Below, one piece after another: positions 25,501-38,900 of a stretch of 64,000 bases of DNA. Position 1 is the first letter of the stretch. Each line of letters opens with the position of its first letter. The position numbers and the translations under genes were made by a program. The notes under the pieces were generated by a model that was given only the letters and a program-made list of their open reading frames with translations, ran no database searches and was not told the origin of the DNA. The stretch comes from Euryodendron excelsum (taxonomy: Eukaryota > Streptophyta > Magnoliopsida > Ericales > Pentaphylacaceae): contig CM065386.1 of NCBI GenBank assembly GCA_033060915.1, positions 9,176,501-9,240,500 of the forward strand. The letters run 5' to 3'.

Positions 25501-28500
25501 ACACATATTAACCAATTCTCCCCCTCTTTGCTTATTAGATGCGCCAAAAGGTAATCCAACATTTTAGGAAACTAAGCAGAGAAAGAGAAGCTCACTTTGG
25601 ACATGCAAATTGAGTATTGGTATGTGGTTTGCACACGCAAAAGCAGATAAATCTGAACATAGGCTGAATAAAATCACAGTTCTGTCATGAAGCCACTGAA
25701 GCTTGACTGAAGAAAAATAATCTACGCAATAACTGAGCTATCACTCAAGTTGACACAGAAAACGAACTCACCATAACAAATTCAACAAAAGCAATACGCG
25801 TTGAATGCACATTATCCCCCAAAAGCCTCAGGCGAGAAACCTGTATAAGAGAGAATTTAGCCAATCGTTGAAGGAAACTTCTTAGCTACCTAAGCATGGA
25901 ACAACTGAGAAAAGTATAAATTCTGGGCACTATACTGACCTCACCACAACATGACTCGAAAAAGAACTTAACATCAGCCTGAGAAATCTGCATTAACAAT
26001 AAATGCTTTTATTTTATGATGAATAGAAAACGAATTTCAACTGTCTCTCAATTGTCCATCAAAAGTTACCCAATCACAATTTTTTACATGCAGAAAAGCA
26101 GGAGAACACAAGCACCAACCCAGCAGGAATAATATGAAACACAAAGATGCAATCATAAAAAGTGCATAAAGGAACATAGAGGTCACAACTTGGGAAAGAT
26201 AAAAAGGTATATACCAGCTTATCAATGTTTGTACAATAGACCGTCCTTGCACACATCTCTCGTTCATCTTCTGACTGTATATAAGGAACCATTAAGAAAA
26301 TTAAAGATGGAAATTTCCATAGATCTAAAATTGAAATATTAACCAGAGGGAAGAAATTATGTTATGGAAACACTGTACAGATATAAACACTGCAGAGAGG
26401 GCTAGAATTATCCATACCCTAGGCAGAAATGTTGGATTCACAGGAAGGATAGCAGTTTTTGAAGGTAAGACCCTAATTGGATAGAAACCTATGATTGTCC
26501 CACAAAGGTTAAGAGCTTCTCTTGCACTTCCTGTCCACATTAATTTTGCATGACAAGTGAGCTCTGGGAAATCAAACAATATCCATTTTCAAATTTTTTT
26601 TTTTTTGGGCCAGTGTTTTCAATGGTATTATACGGATTTTCAGCCAAAAACAACCAAATTTTTTCCGATAAGTAAAATTTTGAAGCCCAAAACAACAAAC
26701 TTACGATCATCAGCAAACTCTACAAATGCAAAGCGAAGACGTGAATGTGGATCACCACAGATTCGGCAATCAACAACCTTCAAAGTAATTACGCCAAAGA
26801 AATGTCAGAAGAGTTATAATACTGTTTCTAAAACATCAATCATCCCGGAGGCATAGTAATGTTGACTAGTATCTACGAGAAATTTGTTGACACCGAGTTA
26901 TACAAAACAAATTTTCATAAAAAAGGAGGGGGGGCGGAATGAGATATGGAACAAGCATTGCAGGAGAAACAAATTTGTTTATCTTATGATTGAATGAAAG
27001 CCTTAAATTGAGCAATTCAGCACATTTTTGCATAATATGTAGAATGGCATAAAGTTGAACATAGCTATATACACCAGATTTGTCAATATCATACCGTCCA
27101 ACACATTGTTTTTGCCATTAGTATGGTGCATACCTAAATTGGTGCGTTATCGGGTACCATCTCAAATTTATCGTTATAAATATTATATATTTATAAAAAA
27201 ATATATATTCATTTACAATATTTTGACATTACCTATAACATATATTATTCAACACTACACTACTTCAACAAAATATAAATGCGTTATCCAACCCAAGTAT
27301 GTATTTATAAAACTTAAAAAAAGATATTGACTATCGGGTTTATATCCATTATCATGAAATACTTATAAAAATAAATTATTTTAAAACAAATTACGCAAAA
27401 TCCGGTACCGTCCTATAAATCCGGTATTGGCCAGTACCACCTAGTACAATTGGTATTGGCCTGTATTCCTTGACCGATACAGAACTCATTCTTGTTAGTA
27501 CCATTTGTCCGGTATGGTATGTACCACCCAGTACTAACCAGTACAATACAATATTGATAACTATGGTATACACCAAGGAGGTCAGACAACATTTTAGGCA
27601 TGGCACTATGAAACAAGATTAAAGCAACTATTGGACCTTGTAAGTAATTCAGATGCAGCAGTTTTAAGAAGTGGGGTCAAACAATTCTCCGGCAGAAATA
27701 GAGATTATGAGCGCAATAGCTCTGCTTTTGCCAAAACTAGCTCTAGTGTTCGGTCAGAAACATGTGATACAACATTACTGTGCTCGTACAACACTCCAGA
27801 AGGGCCATATTAGAAATACTTTCAGCAAGTGCATACTATGAAAGATGAGATACACCAAAACCATGGATTCAAACCAAAATGCGAACAAAAGGATAAAGCA
27901 TTTACACGGCATGCATCTGCTACGAGAGGATATCATTGGTAATGATGCATACAGCTACAAGTTGAGCTAGAATAAGGACTAAGTCAATTCGAACACATAT
28001 ATGAACAATACTAAAACAAATACACAGTCACCCCATACTTTCACTCAATGAAGTCCAGATAACCATAGACCATCAATAGATCCCATAAAATCACTCTAAA
28101 AGACCCCAGACTGCAATCATTTTCAGGGAAGGAACTGTATAACAGAAAAGATAGACCAAAACTATAAAATTGGTAATGATGCTTAAAACAGCAAGTTACA
28201 TTCAGTCAGGACAAATAGAGAAAAAAGAAACCAATAAGGGAAAGCCTCATGAATGCCAGAAAAAGTGCAGACAGATTCCTAATAACAAGGATTAACAAGT
28301 TGCATCAAACTGCAAGAATTAACAGGTTCCATTAAACAGCACCAACTATGGAATAGTTATGACAACTCAAGATCCACTAACAATTATTATATCACAGTAT
28401 TGCCAAAACTGTTTTGCCTCTCCTGAAATAACATAATTCTATTTGTGAGTGATTGTACTCTAAAAAGTACGATCATAGTTTCTAATTGTAAGCTATTGTT

Positions 28501-31500
28501 AGTACTTATTTATATATTATTTATCATTTTTAATATAATTTTGGTTTTTTTATTTTTTTTATGTCTTGTGCAGATTTGAAGCTAAAACCGAGCAAAATGA
28601 AGTTGGCAAGCACATAGATATTTATTCGGGTATTATTTTAATGTATTATGTTATATTATATTTTTATATAAACTAGTGGATACATATTATATTTATATAT
28701 AAATTAGTGGTGTAATTTTATAATATTTATAAATTAGTAGTATAATATTATAAATATATATAAGTTAGTGGTGTAATTAAAATATATATATAAGTTAGTG
28801 GTGTAATTAAAAAATAATAAAACATAATCATAAAAAATAAAAAAATAATAAAAAAAAATTATTTTCATCTCCTATAAATAGGAGAGCTATAGGAAGGAAG
28901 AAGGGAGCTTGAGAAGAGAGCCAGAGAGAGTCCAGAGAATTGAATTCAAAGTCAGGGAGCTCCACATTGAGTTGTTTCATTTTCAGGTGTAGATTTTCAG
29001 TTAGTTTGTTAGTTCTTTTTTCAGTCAGCTTTTAGTCTTTTCTTTACTATTTTTCTGTTGTAATAAATATTTTTATTTATGAAGTTATTTTTTTTCAAAT
29101 TATATCTTTTTATTATCATGAGTAGCTAGTTCTATTCTTGGAACCAATTGTAAAGATCACATGACAGTATTGAGATGATCAATTAAGGTCTGTCTTTCTA
29201 TTCCAGATTTTTTGAAAACTTAGAGTTTTTGCACACGTTCGGTATATTGCATGCTTGAGCACGGACACGTATATTTCATGCACATAATAGTTTTGTATTT
29301 TGTAAACAAGTTTAAGTTAGAAGTACCACAATTAATATAAGAGTAGTGTAAAGTGAAGTAAATGCTAGTTTACATATTACTTTTCAGAGGCTTGTATATT
29401 TTATATGAATCCTCTGTCTAGTATGTTTTTATATCCAAACCTCTGGTAGGGACCTAAAGTACTTAATCTTAATCTAGAATAGATTGCTTTTATATTCTTG
29501 GTAATTAAAATCTAGATCATTTTGAAAACTTAGACTTTTAATTATGTTTGTAATACTTTCTGCCTTAACAAAGTAGCCAACTGATATACGCAAATCGATG
29601 GTGAGAGTCTTCAATAATAATTTAATAAGTATCTAGCTAGAACCTTTAAAAACATGTGCCTTTAGTTATGCTTGTTACACTTATACTCTGACAAAGTATT
29701 ACTTAATGTTTACAAGTCGATGGTGAAGGTTCATGATTTTAATGTAATACTCTAGTATTTGGTTATCTTTAAATATTCCCATCTTTTGGTTTATGAAACT
29801 CAAGGGAGCCAAACGATTGACAGATAGCAAACCTATATTGATCGACTCCAAGAAAGTCACGTGATCGAATCAATTGGATCTAAGGCTATTTTTAATCTGT
29901 TTCTTTTTGTAAGTTTAACAACCATCAAAAACTCTCAAAGATAAATATTTTTCTTTTGGATACTATTTCAACAACTTTGTCCAACTCTCATTAGCAAGAA
30001 GTGAAATTCAAACCGATTAGTTTAGATTCCAACTTAAGTTGTCTATGACGCTTCTGTGTCTCGCACGGCTTAGTCGGTATCTAACCCATTACCTGGGGTG
30101 AATTCTGGCGCCTAGCATATGCAACTATAAAATTTTACATAATTTAAAACTCTGTTTCTTGTGGATCGACCCCGTTCTTATCGGGTTATTTTAACTACTA
30201 CTTCGCCGCACTTGCACTTGCACTTGCACTTGGGTGTTTATATTCCCACAATCTGGGCATAGACATTAAATTTTTGACACCGTGATTGGGAAAGACAAGC
30301 AGTAAGGCGGAGAAACACAAATTGCCATGACAAATACAAGTGTCTGGTACAAATCCAATAAAGCCACCTGAACTAGAGAACAACTATGCATGATTGAATT
30401 CCCCATGCCAATACTTCCTCAAAACAAAAATCCATAACATGACCAGAGATTTCGGAAGAATAAGGTAATTTTCTAAAGTTGGTCAAGGTGATTACTCTAC
30501 AGAAGGTGCCATCTACAATTAAAAATTTGCTGCTTCAAAGTCTAATTAACAATACAGCTTTCTTTCTAAAAAGATCACTAAATAGAAAGAGAAAAAATAG
30601 AAACTCAAGTGTCCGCATAATAGTGGGTTGATGCTCAGATGATACTTATGCTCACAAAACAACATAAGTATCATCTGAGCATCATGTGATACCCATAATT
30701 GCAAGAGTGAAAGTGGATATGCAAGACCATCTATTTCTAAGAATACGTGAAGTCCAAAGCACATCCATAGCACCGATGTACATATGTTTGTAAACAAAAT
30801 ACATGTTACGAGTTTTAAATAAAAATCATATACAATAATAAAATTCAAAAAAGTGTGTTGTAGCCTAGCAATCCTTTAATTATTCATATCATTGATGATG
30901 GGTTCAGCTCTCCCTGGTGGCAACATCATATCCACAAGGTCCAAGATGGACAATATTGTGCCATGTGAACTTCTGTCACGCATAAGTCAACATGACACGA
31001 TATTGTCTGTCTTGGATCTGTTAGTCCGCACGACTTTAAAGAGAATTGTGCCATAAACCAGCCAAAAATGTAGGCTGACCTAGCACGAGAATGTGTTGTC
31101 CTTACGAGGGTGGCACAACCATTGAACATTGTGAAGGGGAGGGGCGGTACCTTGAAAATGCATTAGTTCTATATCATCTAGTGAAGTTGAAGAGAAATAT
31201 CATATATGTAGATAAGAGACTTCTACTTGGTAAAACGTGTTTTAAAACCGAGCAAGCTAATACCCAAAGCGGACAATATTGTGTCATATGGACCAAGGCA
31301 TGACATTGACTGATCAAGGAATTCTGACCTAGTCCCCGCAATTGATAAATTTTCCAGGAATTAGTCGCCCTAATTGAAAGACTTAAATATCCTAGATGAA
31401 AACCATTGAAATAGTTAAGACAAGACCAAGTTGAGTTGAGTTGAGTTATGTGAAAATCACTCAAAATATGACATTTGCTGTAAAAACCAAAACTATTTTC

Positions 31501-34500
31501 TAAATAACATCAAAACTACATTGTAAGGACATTGACATTTCCTGATTCCAACTATTTGAGTCAAGCATTAGAGTACTACCAGCTATATTGTTAAAGAGCA
31601 ATCCTCGGTTAAAGGAATAAGTTTAGATACATTCACTAATTCTATTCATGTTAATTTCCAAAAATTCCTCTCCCTTGTCTACCTTTATCCCATACCAAGA
31701 CTGCTTCAAAGAAGTCCCATTGGTGTGTTACATACACGCCAAAAGCATTTAAGCCAATCAAAACTCATCGAATCTCTGAGTGGAAATAACTTATCAAAAA
31801 ATCATCTCTAAGTGGATACTCTAAACTTCCCATCGTGAGAGAATGGGAGTTATGGAGTCTTCTGCTTTCCTTGTTTGAGATATATCTTGGATCTTCAAAG
31901 TGTTGGAGCTCCTTCAAGTGTGGAGAGCCAACAAAAATGAGTAAGCAAAGAAAGGAGTGCGCTACCTTTATGCTTGATCTTGTGCTTCTGGGGGAAATAG
32001 AAGATCTTTTGATGACATGGTGAGTCAATGGATCATCTTCTTATCCACTGTGAGGTGTCTTTGGAGTTATGGAGTCTTGTGCTTGCCTTGTTTCGGATAT
32101 ATTGGGTCTTCAAAGTGTTGGAGCTCCTTCAAGTTTGGAGGTCAACAATGATGAGTAAGCAAAGAAAGGAGTGGGCTACCTTTATGCTTGATCTTGTGCT
32201 TGTCGGGGAAATAGAAGGTCTTTTGATGGCATGGAGACCTCAGTGCATATCATACAAAGTAAATTTTTGTCTTCTATACAATTGGGTGACAGACAAGGTG
32301 GATTCATCTTTTTATCCTTTTTTGGACTTTTTTTACTCAAAAGAGTTACGATGATATAGACAGAATTCACCTCTCTTTTTTCTTTATGTTAAGTGGGTGG
32401 TGCCCCGCGGGCACCTTTCTTTGAGAAATGATTTTTACCGATTGAAAGAAAAAGAAAAAAAAGAAGATTTATCGGTTAAAATGGATGGAACTATGAATAA
32501 AAAATACTAGTAGGCCAGAGGGAAGAGTTGTCTCTGGGTACAAAAATAGCTTTTCAAATTAAGGATGGAGGTAATGGCAGTTTACAAGGTACAATTTAGA
32601 TCTTTACTTATTCAAAAAATATATATATAGGGTAGGAATGGATAATAGTAACAGCACATAATGAGCTCTATTGGGACCCCAAGGTTGCTTAGCTGTGGAT
32701 TTTTGTTGTTGAGGATCATAATTGGCTAGTGGTGTAGGATTGATACAAGTAGGTCTTAACCGAACTCAAGAAAGCCTTTTGTGAACTCTTTAGGGTTTGT
32801 AAACAATTGTTAGTCTCTTTGAAATATGACTTGAACCCCAAGCCTCATCATTGTGATATAAGTACTCAACCACCAAAATCAATACTTGTTTCTTAATAAA
32901 TCACCAGGGTTGTTTGGTCACATAAACCACCTCAAGGTTGGACATTCTCCAAGTAACGTGCCGGCCTCAAGAGGGAAGTTTCCATCCGTCATATCCTGTT
33001 CAAAAGGTTCACTTCTAACTATTCTACCCCTTCGGATTAAAACTTTGATCCAACCCAAATTTTTTATCTTACAAGAGAATGAACTAAGAAAGAAGTCAAT
33101 AGCAGGTTCAAACCTACACATTCAAAGCCCAACGCGTTTGAAATCTGTCTCTTCGCCACTCAGACATATAGAAAAAGGAGGTTATTTGCCTTGGACTTTG
33201 TAGAAGGTGTGGCTTTACAAAGAGCCAATTGCAAATACCACGTCAAGCAATTGGAATTAAGAATTGTTGACCTAAGGTGAGATAAAGTCACTGAAAGCAA
33301 TTTCTTTACCTTGCCAAAGATTTGAAATGAAGCCAGGCACTCAAGAAATCATTTATCAAACAGCTAATAAAACTAATTAACTGAAGTTCAAGTTAGCAAA
33401 CTTACTTGTCCACATTTACTATTAAATAAGGCAGCAAGCCGCTCTTCAGTGACCTAGTTTGAAATGATAAATAGTATTGTTAATGCAAATTATCGATTAT
33501 ATGGAACAATAACCTATTTAACGGTACAAGCACAAAAGTTCCATTTGATTTCTACTTACATTCTGATCAATTTCAGAAACATACACTGTTCGCCTAACAC
33601 TATCTTCTCTTTGAGCTCTAAAAGCTCTCCCATTCAGCCTCCTCCTCCCCTGGTTATAATTATTTCTTCTCTGGCAAAACACAAAAAAGAAGTTTCAGAA
33701 ATCCCACAAAACCAACACATAAAAGACAATACAAAAGTCAAATGCCATCACCAGAAGCTTATCGGAAAAAAAAATATTAGAATCAATTTTAACAAAAGCT
33801 CAATTCAGATCATATTACCTGTCCCAATCATCTAGAAAACAAACACGAGCAAGTCAGAGCAAAGCAATTGAAAACAGCATGCAATGACAATAGCCAGTGG
33901 TTACAACACAATGGATACATGAACAAAAGTCAAACCCCACACAGATAAAACCAAGACAATAAGCAGAAACCCACAAAAGCTAACAATCTACACTAAAAAG
34001 CACATCCAAATTCAGAAACCCACTTCAAACCACATTAAGCAGCAGTAGTTGCAAGTGGTTAAAAACAAAGATTAAGACCCATGAAGATAAAAACGAAAAT
34101 CAATGCCTGGAAACTTCATTTATTTAAAACCCAAAAGAGAGAGATGAATTCAGAAAATTGATTTAAATGATATTAGCCATGCACCAAGGTCGATCAAGAT
34201 CAGACAATAAACCCAGAAGGATAAAAATAAATAAAAAAGAAAAAACCACACAGAGAAAACTTGTCGTATCAAACACAGAATGCATACCAAATTCCAAAAA
34301 CCACAGAGTTACAAACAAGCAGATTGAAACCCAGCAGTTGGATAAACAGGAAAACAACAAATTCAATCCTAACATCTTAAACACATGGCAATTCAGAAAC
34401 GTTATTCAAACCACATTAGTTAATAACTACAGTAACGGCGCACTAACAGAACGGATTAAAACACCATTTATGTGAAACTGACAAACTGAAAATCAAAAAT

Positions 34501-35218
34501 CAATTTCCGAAAAATTAAATGTTCATAATCCATTTCTCTAAGACACAAACAAATGTCAATTTGGAAGCTCAGTTAACATGTTTTTAACCAATGATTAACA
34601 GAGATGTATATGCCCACAATTGAAACCACAACAAGCATGAATTTGGAAGCAAAAAATCTGAACACAAGAAGACCGTTAATCACGAGAATTCACTAAACTC
34701 AAGTTGCATTAAGCATATATCTAGAAATGGGAATTCTGCAGATTAAAACCCTTTGAGCGCTAAACTGTCAACCACACTTTCATCTAAAATCCTAAGAAAG
34801 GGAAATCTATCAATCATATGCAGAATTGAATCAAGATAAAAAATAAAATAAAAAAAACAGATGTCTAAAATTAATTCAAAATCAAGAACTGAAATTATAC
34901 CCTTCGATTGTTCGGGTACCCATCATTTCCCAAATGCTCATTATCTGGCGAAAGATTGCCGGCTGCCAATTGATCGTGATTACGATCAAGCAAGTACGAT
35001 GAAGGAAAGAACTCCTTCGCCAGCGGATTCAACTTCAGCTTCGACAGGATGTCGACGATGTCTCGCATTTTGAATTCCGATTTGGAATCAGAGTCCTTGG
35101 CACCATTAGTCACAGATTCAGCATTGGTATTAGCATAATCAGCATCAGTGTTTGGCGAGGACTGAACCACAGGAGCTGCCACTGCTGCCTCACCAGTCAC
35201 CTCCACACCGGCAGCCAT
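22555..35218 (-). CDS. CID-type poly(A)-binding-protein-interacting protein, PAM2 plus two RRMs
   Basis: Ten coding exons, 319 aa: 34901-35218, 33560-33670, 33406-33453, 26705-26777, 26418-26530, 26215-26274, 25940-25987, 25772-25840, 22706-22767, 22555-22612. All joins are GT/AG and in frame. A PAM2 motif LNPLAKEFFPSS (residues 63-74) binds the MLLE domain of poly(A)-binding protein. An Arg-rich stretch (about 105-117) could act as a nuclear localisation or RNA-binding patch. RRM1 has RNP2 VYVSEI and RNP1 LRFAFVEF; RRM2 has VYCTNI and TRIAFVEF. The end SPSKTPVRPRVPRPGLH matches the CID8-CID13 tail. These proteins are thought to act in mRNA metabolism through PABP. A second Met ten codons upstream (35246-35248) is possible, but the family usually starts near the chosen one. 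Intron 3 (6.6 kb) and intron 8 (3.0 kb) are long. The exact CID number cannot be assigned. Confidence 0.88.
27090..27565. repeat. Cluster of GGTAC/TACC-rich degenerate repeats in intron 3
   Basis: The interval repeats short units such as CCGGTA, GTACCACC, CCAGTAC and GGTATTGG on both strands, flanked by AT-rich DNA. A similar TACCGGCCAATAC patch occurs near 590. This looks like a dispersed, hairpin-forming transposon remnant. I could not fix its ends. Confidence 0.4.
28444..30250 (+). repeat. Athila-like LTR remnant inside intron 3 of the CID-type gene
   Basis: The right end has the LTR-end pattern of Athila-type Ty3/gypsy elements: GTGGATCGACCCCGTTCTTA, a triple CTTGCA repeat at 30209-30231, then TATTCCCACA at 30250. 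A TATA box TATAAATA at 28873-28880 is followed by a long leader, as expected for the LTR promoter. About 24 bp past the LTR end is a degraded primer-binding-site-like sequence. The left end near 28444 (TGTGAGTG) is a guess. A diverged internal duplication is visible around 29560-29740. No internal coding region follows, so this is a truncated or solo copy. Confidence 0.5.
28873..28880 (+). promoter_or_regulatory. TATA box of the Athila-like LTR
   Basis: CTATAAATAGGAG lies about 430 nt into the LTR remnant and is followed by a purine-rich leader. It is oriented opposite to the host CID-type gene. Confidence 0.45.
30275..30291 (+). other. Degraded retrotransposon primer binding site
   Basis: TGACACCGTGATTGGGA follows an AAATTTT stretch just beyond the LTR remnant. 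It resembles the TGGCGCCGTTGCCGGGG-type site of Athila/Tat elements, differing mostly by G to A or C to T changes, as expected for a methylated, decayed copy. Confidence 0.45.
30941..31015. repeat. Imperfect inverted repeat containing GGACAATATTGTG
   Basis: CCAAGATGGACAATATTGTG at the left pairs with the reverse complement of CACGATATTGTCTGTCTTGG at the right, with arms of about 28 nt and a short loop. A third related copy, GCGGACAATATTGTGTCATA, lies near 31269. It is probably part of an old transposon. Confidence 0.5.
31847..32415 (+). mobile_element. Duplicated LINE 3' fragments (reverse-transcriptase zinc-binding tail)
   Basis: Two diverged copies offset by 217 bp start with GAGTTATGGAGTCTT (31847 and 32064). 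Between them the plus strand encodes DHLLIHCEVSLELWS (from about 32028), the His/Cys signature of the zf-RVT tail of plant LINE polyproteins. The downstream part reads as a LINE 3' UTR, ending near a GGTGCCCCGCGGGCACC palindrome at 32399-32415. Reading frames are broken. This is a dead fragment within intron 3 of the CID-type gene. Confidence 0.6.
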
Positions 35219-35900
35219 GGAATCAAAACCCCACAAACCCAACAACAAAAAGAGACTGTAAATATAGAAAAGTATAATAAATTAAGAGCAGCTCTCACTC
35301 TCTCTCTCTCTCTCTCTCTGTCACTCTAACCCAATCGTTCTCTATATATATAGATGTAAAAGAAGTGGGGTTTATCAGATTTGTTTGAACTTTGAATGTA
35401 ATCTGATGGGATTCTTCTATCTTTACATATATGTATTTAAAGCCTATATATACATATCCATTTGGAGAAAATGGTCGGAAATGGGGATAGAGATGAGGAG
35501 AGAGAAAGTGAATTAGGGTTTTTGTTCAATTTGATCACAGGAGGCTGTTTTTGGTTTTTGTTGGTGGTGGTTTATGGAAGAACAGCAGGTCCGTTGGCTT
35601 TGGGTCCTTCTCCACCCTTCTTTTGTTTTTTTTTTTTTTTTTGGTTGTTTTAGAGAGAGAGAGAGTGTGTGTATAGATGTATCTATAGGTGCGTGTAGAG
35701 AGAGAGAGAGTATTAAAGTGAGGGACGTTAAAATGGAGGAAGAGGACAGCTAACGTAAGATGACTTTGTGCCCAGCTTTTGTTACTTTGTGTAACAATGG
35801 ATGTGTCATTCATAACTGCTTTGTTCTCTGCTGGGTTTGTTGGGATTGTAATTTCATTTCTTCCTTTATTCTTGTAATTATTTCCTTCTTATCCATTATT
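35219..35900 (-). promoter_or_regulatory. 5' UTR and promoter region of the CID-type gene
   Basis: The minus strand upstream of the ATG carries (GA)n tracts at 35297-35320 and 35653-35712 (seen as CT or GA on the plus strand) and TATATA motifs at 35341-35353 and 35440-35460. GA-rich leaders are common in plant regulatory and RNA-binding protein genes. The start site cannot be fixed. Confidence 0.4.
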
Positions 35901-38900
35901 TATTCATAACTCCTAATTAATTCTTCACAAATATTATAATTTTTTGGATAAGCTAATTTGACTCTTTTTTTCATTGTTATTAATTTTTTTAACCAAAATT
36001 TAATTTTTTTATCTTTTATAAAAACTAGTAAAAAAAGTCATAAACTACTTAAATACTCGAGTTTATAAGTTGATTCAAATGAGCTCTGCAATTTATGAAA
36101 TAGTAACTTAAACTTCGTTTAGGTATAACTAAAAACTAATAAAAAAATTATAAGTCAAAGTCTAAAGACAAAAATCGAATAATAAAAAAATTCAATCTAG
36201 CTTTTTACTATTGAGATTTCACATTTGGTGGTTTATTGAAATAGAGTTATTGGTGGGGGATGATAGTGATAGTACATATTGTGGTGGTCATGGTGGTATG
36301 GATGTGATGACAATGGGGTAGTTTGTATTCTTTGTCCTTGAATTTTGTATGTAATTATGCTGGTATTATTTTCCAATATAATTCCAATTTTATTAGAAAA
36401 AAATAAAGATATTTCCATCAAAAATGAAAAAGAATATGATAAAATTGGGCTTGTTCCAATTAATGTTTGAATTATTAAGTCTAATGCTAAAATAGAATGT
36501 CATTGTCGGAACTTATTATAGATATATTTTTCCACACACGCAACATTTATAAGATAATTATATACTCCTCGTGGGTTTCATGGGCCTTTAAATTTTAATA
36601 ACCACTAGAGTAATGGCATGCGAGATGTGTACATAAAATTCATGACAATGATATTAGATTCCCTACTATGAAGTAGAGAAATAGAAGATTGGCTTTCGTA
36701 TAAATGACGACAATGCAATAGTTGTGAAGGTAATAATAGTTTTGTTATTTTTTATTTCAATAATTCACAAAACTAAATCGAAGAAATTTTGAGAATTGTA
36801 AACATTTCATTTCTATTCGTCATTCATGGGTTATTTTTCTTCTTCATTTTAATTTCACAACAAATAACATTACGACTGCTTTTACTACCAATGGAAGGAC
36901 CATAGAAGGTCCACATCCATGTCAAAATCAAAATTTTTACAATTGTTGGCGATGTTTAACTACTCTTGCCCAAATCTTTATTAAAAAATAAATATTAAAA
37001 AAAAGTTCTCTTGTAACTTTTTTTCCTACATTAAATTTAATACTTAAATTAGTCAAACGGTTCAAAGACGAGGCCTGATATGGTTTGGAATGCCATAATA
37101 ACCAAAACCTTTCAAGTTTGTGAATAAAATATTAGTTACAATTATTGTAAAAAACTACCCTTTTTATTTGGTATAATGAACAAATGAAATGAATTTACAT
37201 AAGCATGTTAAAACCAAGTGAAAATAATGTCAAATTAGTTAGATCCCAAAAAAATGTCAAAATTATTAGCAATGTGACATCCCGATTTATGACAGATGTG
37301 ACAATAGCTTAGCCAGCTATACCAAATTAGCAAAGTGTCTATATTTTATTAGGTTTGTGGAACAAAGCCACCCTAGTCTTAGCTTTGGTTTTAAGAAAAC
37401 AGATTACAAAGAATCAAAGGAGTGCAAAGTTTCCATTAGTGGTTGCTAAATAATACCTATTGATGAAAAGCACTTGACATCAGACGGCTAAGGCATCAAT
37501 TAGGACCATCAAAATTAATAAGAGTCAAATGTTGCCAAAGGAGTGGGTCCAAACACATTTGCCTTGGGCACCTACCAACACCCATAATAATGCATTTTTC
37601 ACATGAAAAAGTCACACAAATCATGTCCTAATTGTTTATTATTGAGTACTTGATTGCAAAAGTACTACAAAATTTGAAGCTCAGTTTACTAGACAAGAGG
37701 GAATAGGGGTAGAGATTTGCAGCCTCAAACAAATATAAAGAAAGTTAAGAAACAAATGGTGACAAGAAGAATAATTTGTCTGTCTTTACTTTTGTGGGTT
37801 CTTTTACCTTTTTCTTTCTTTGCTTGTTTATTATATATTTTGTATTGTATCTTTAACCTTAGTAGAAAAATTCCATCGTTGCTGAAAATTTTCTTAAAAA
37901 CACACTTAATCAAAATGTTATGATAATAGCATTTTTAAAATGATGACAAAAATAATGTGTTTTGGTTTATAATAAAAATATCACAAATAATCTCATCATT
38001 TTATATAAAAATTTTATTTATATAACTTTACGCTTATTAACAAAGACTAGGATGGTTTCATAGAAGTGTTTAGAGCCTGATTTGCAAATATTTGAAGTCC
38101 CATCTTTCATAATGATAGATATATATACATATATATATGTATGTATGCATACAGTACTCCTTTAAGCATTTTTTTAACCTCTTTACTTTGGTGGGAATAG
38201 GGTGCCCACTAATTAAAACCTAGTGGGCACTTTCCTATAACAGTAAGCAGCCATAGATACCTATGATATAGACACATGCAATGTGATTTTTTTTCCTTCC
38301 ATTTTCATGATTGCCATTGGCCAGCCAAGTATTTCATTCTATAGACAAAAAAGAAAATCTAAGTATAAAAATAAACCTATTGTTTACTTCATTATTGAAG
38401 AATTTCATGATGGGAATCAGTACTTATAGTCCTAGTGCCTTTCCTCTCCTATATCTTCTACCTCTCAAACTTTTATGCTGCCCTTTTAGCTGTGAGAAGT
38501 ACAGTAATGTCCTTTAATTTATTCATACGGAAGCAGTGGCTCGGTTTCAGGTGTCTCCCAATTTCAAATCTTTCAAAAAGTAAAAAAAAAAATCATTCCT
38601 AAAAAGTTAAAAATTTAGGCTCCCTTTGATGAGCTTGCCTCATAAGTTACTAATTGAACAATTCAAGCACTTTTTGGGAAATAATGCAAAATAAAGCTCA
38701 GGCAGCAAACTCTACAGCATTGGTTAGGTCCCTTTTTGTGCTTAGTCTTTAACCTGCTCCTTGCTCTCTCTCTCTCTCTCTCTCAAGTTGAAGATGTTAT
38801 TTAAGGGATTTAATCAGAAGCAACTGAATCAATAAAAGGTACTCTGGAATTTGATCCTCCAACTCCTGGCTGCTCTGCATGAATAATGCTAGAATCAATT

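Noticed and set aside
37525..37560. Possible miR399-like sequence TGCCAAAGGAG
   Set aside because: The match stops after 11 bases and no matching star arm or hairpin is visible nearby.
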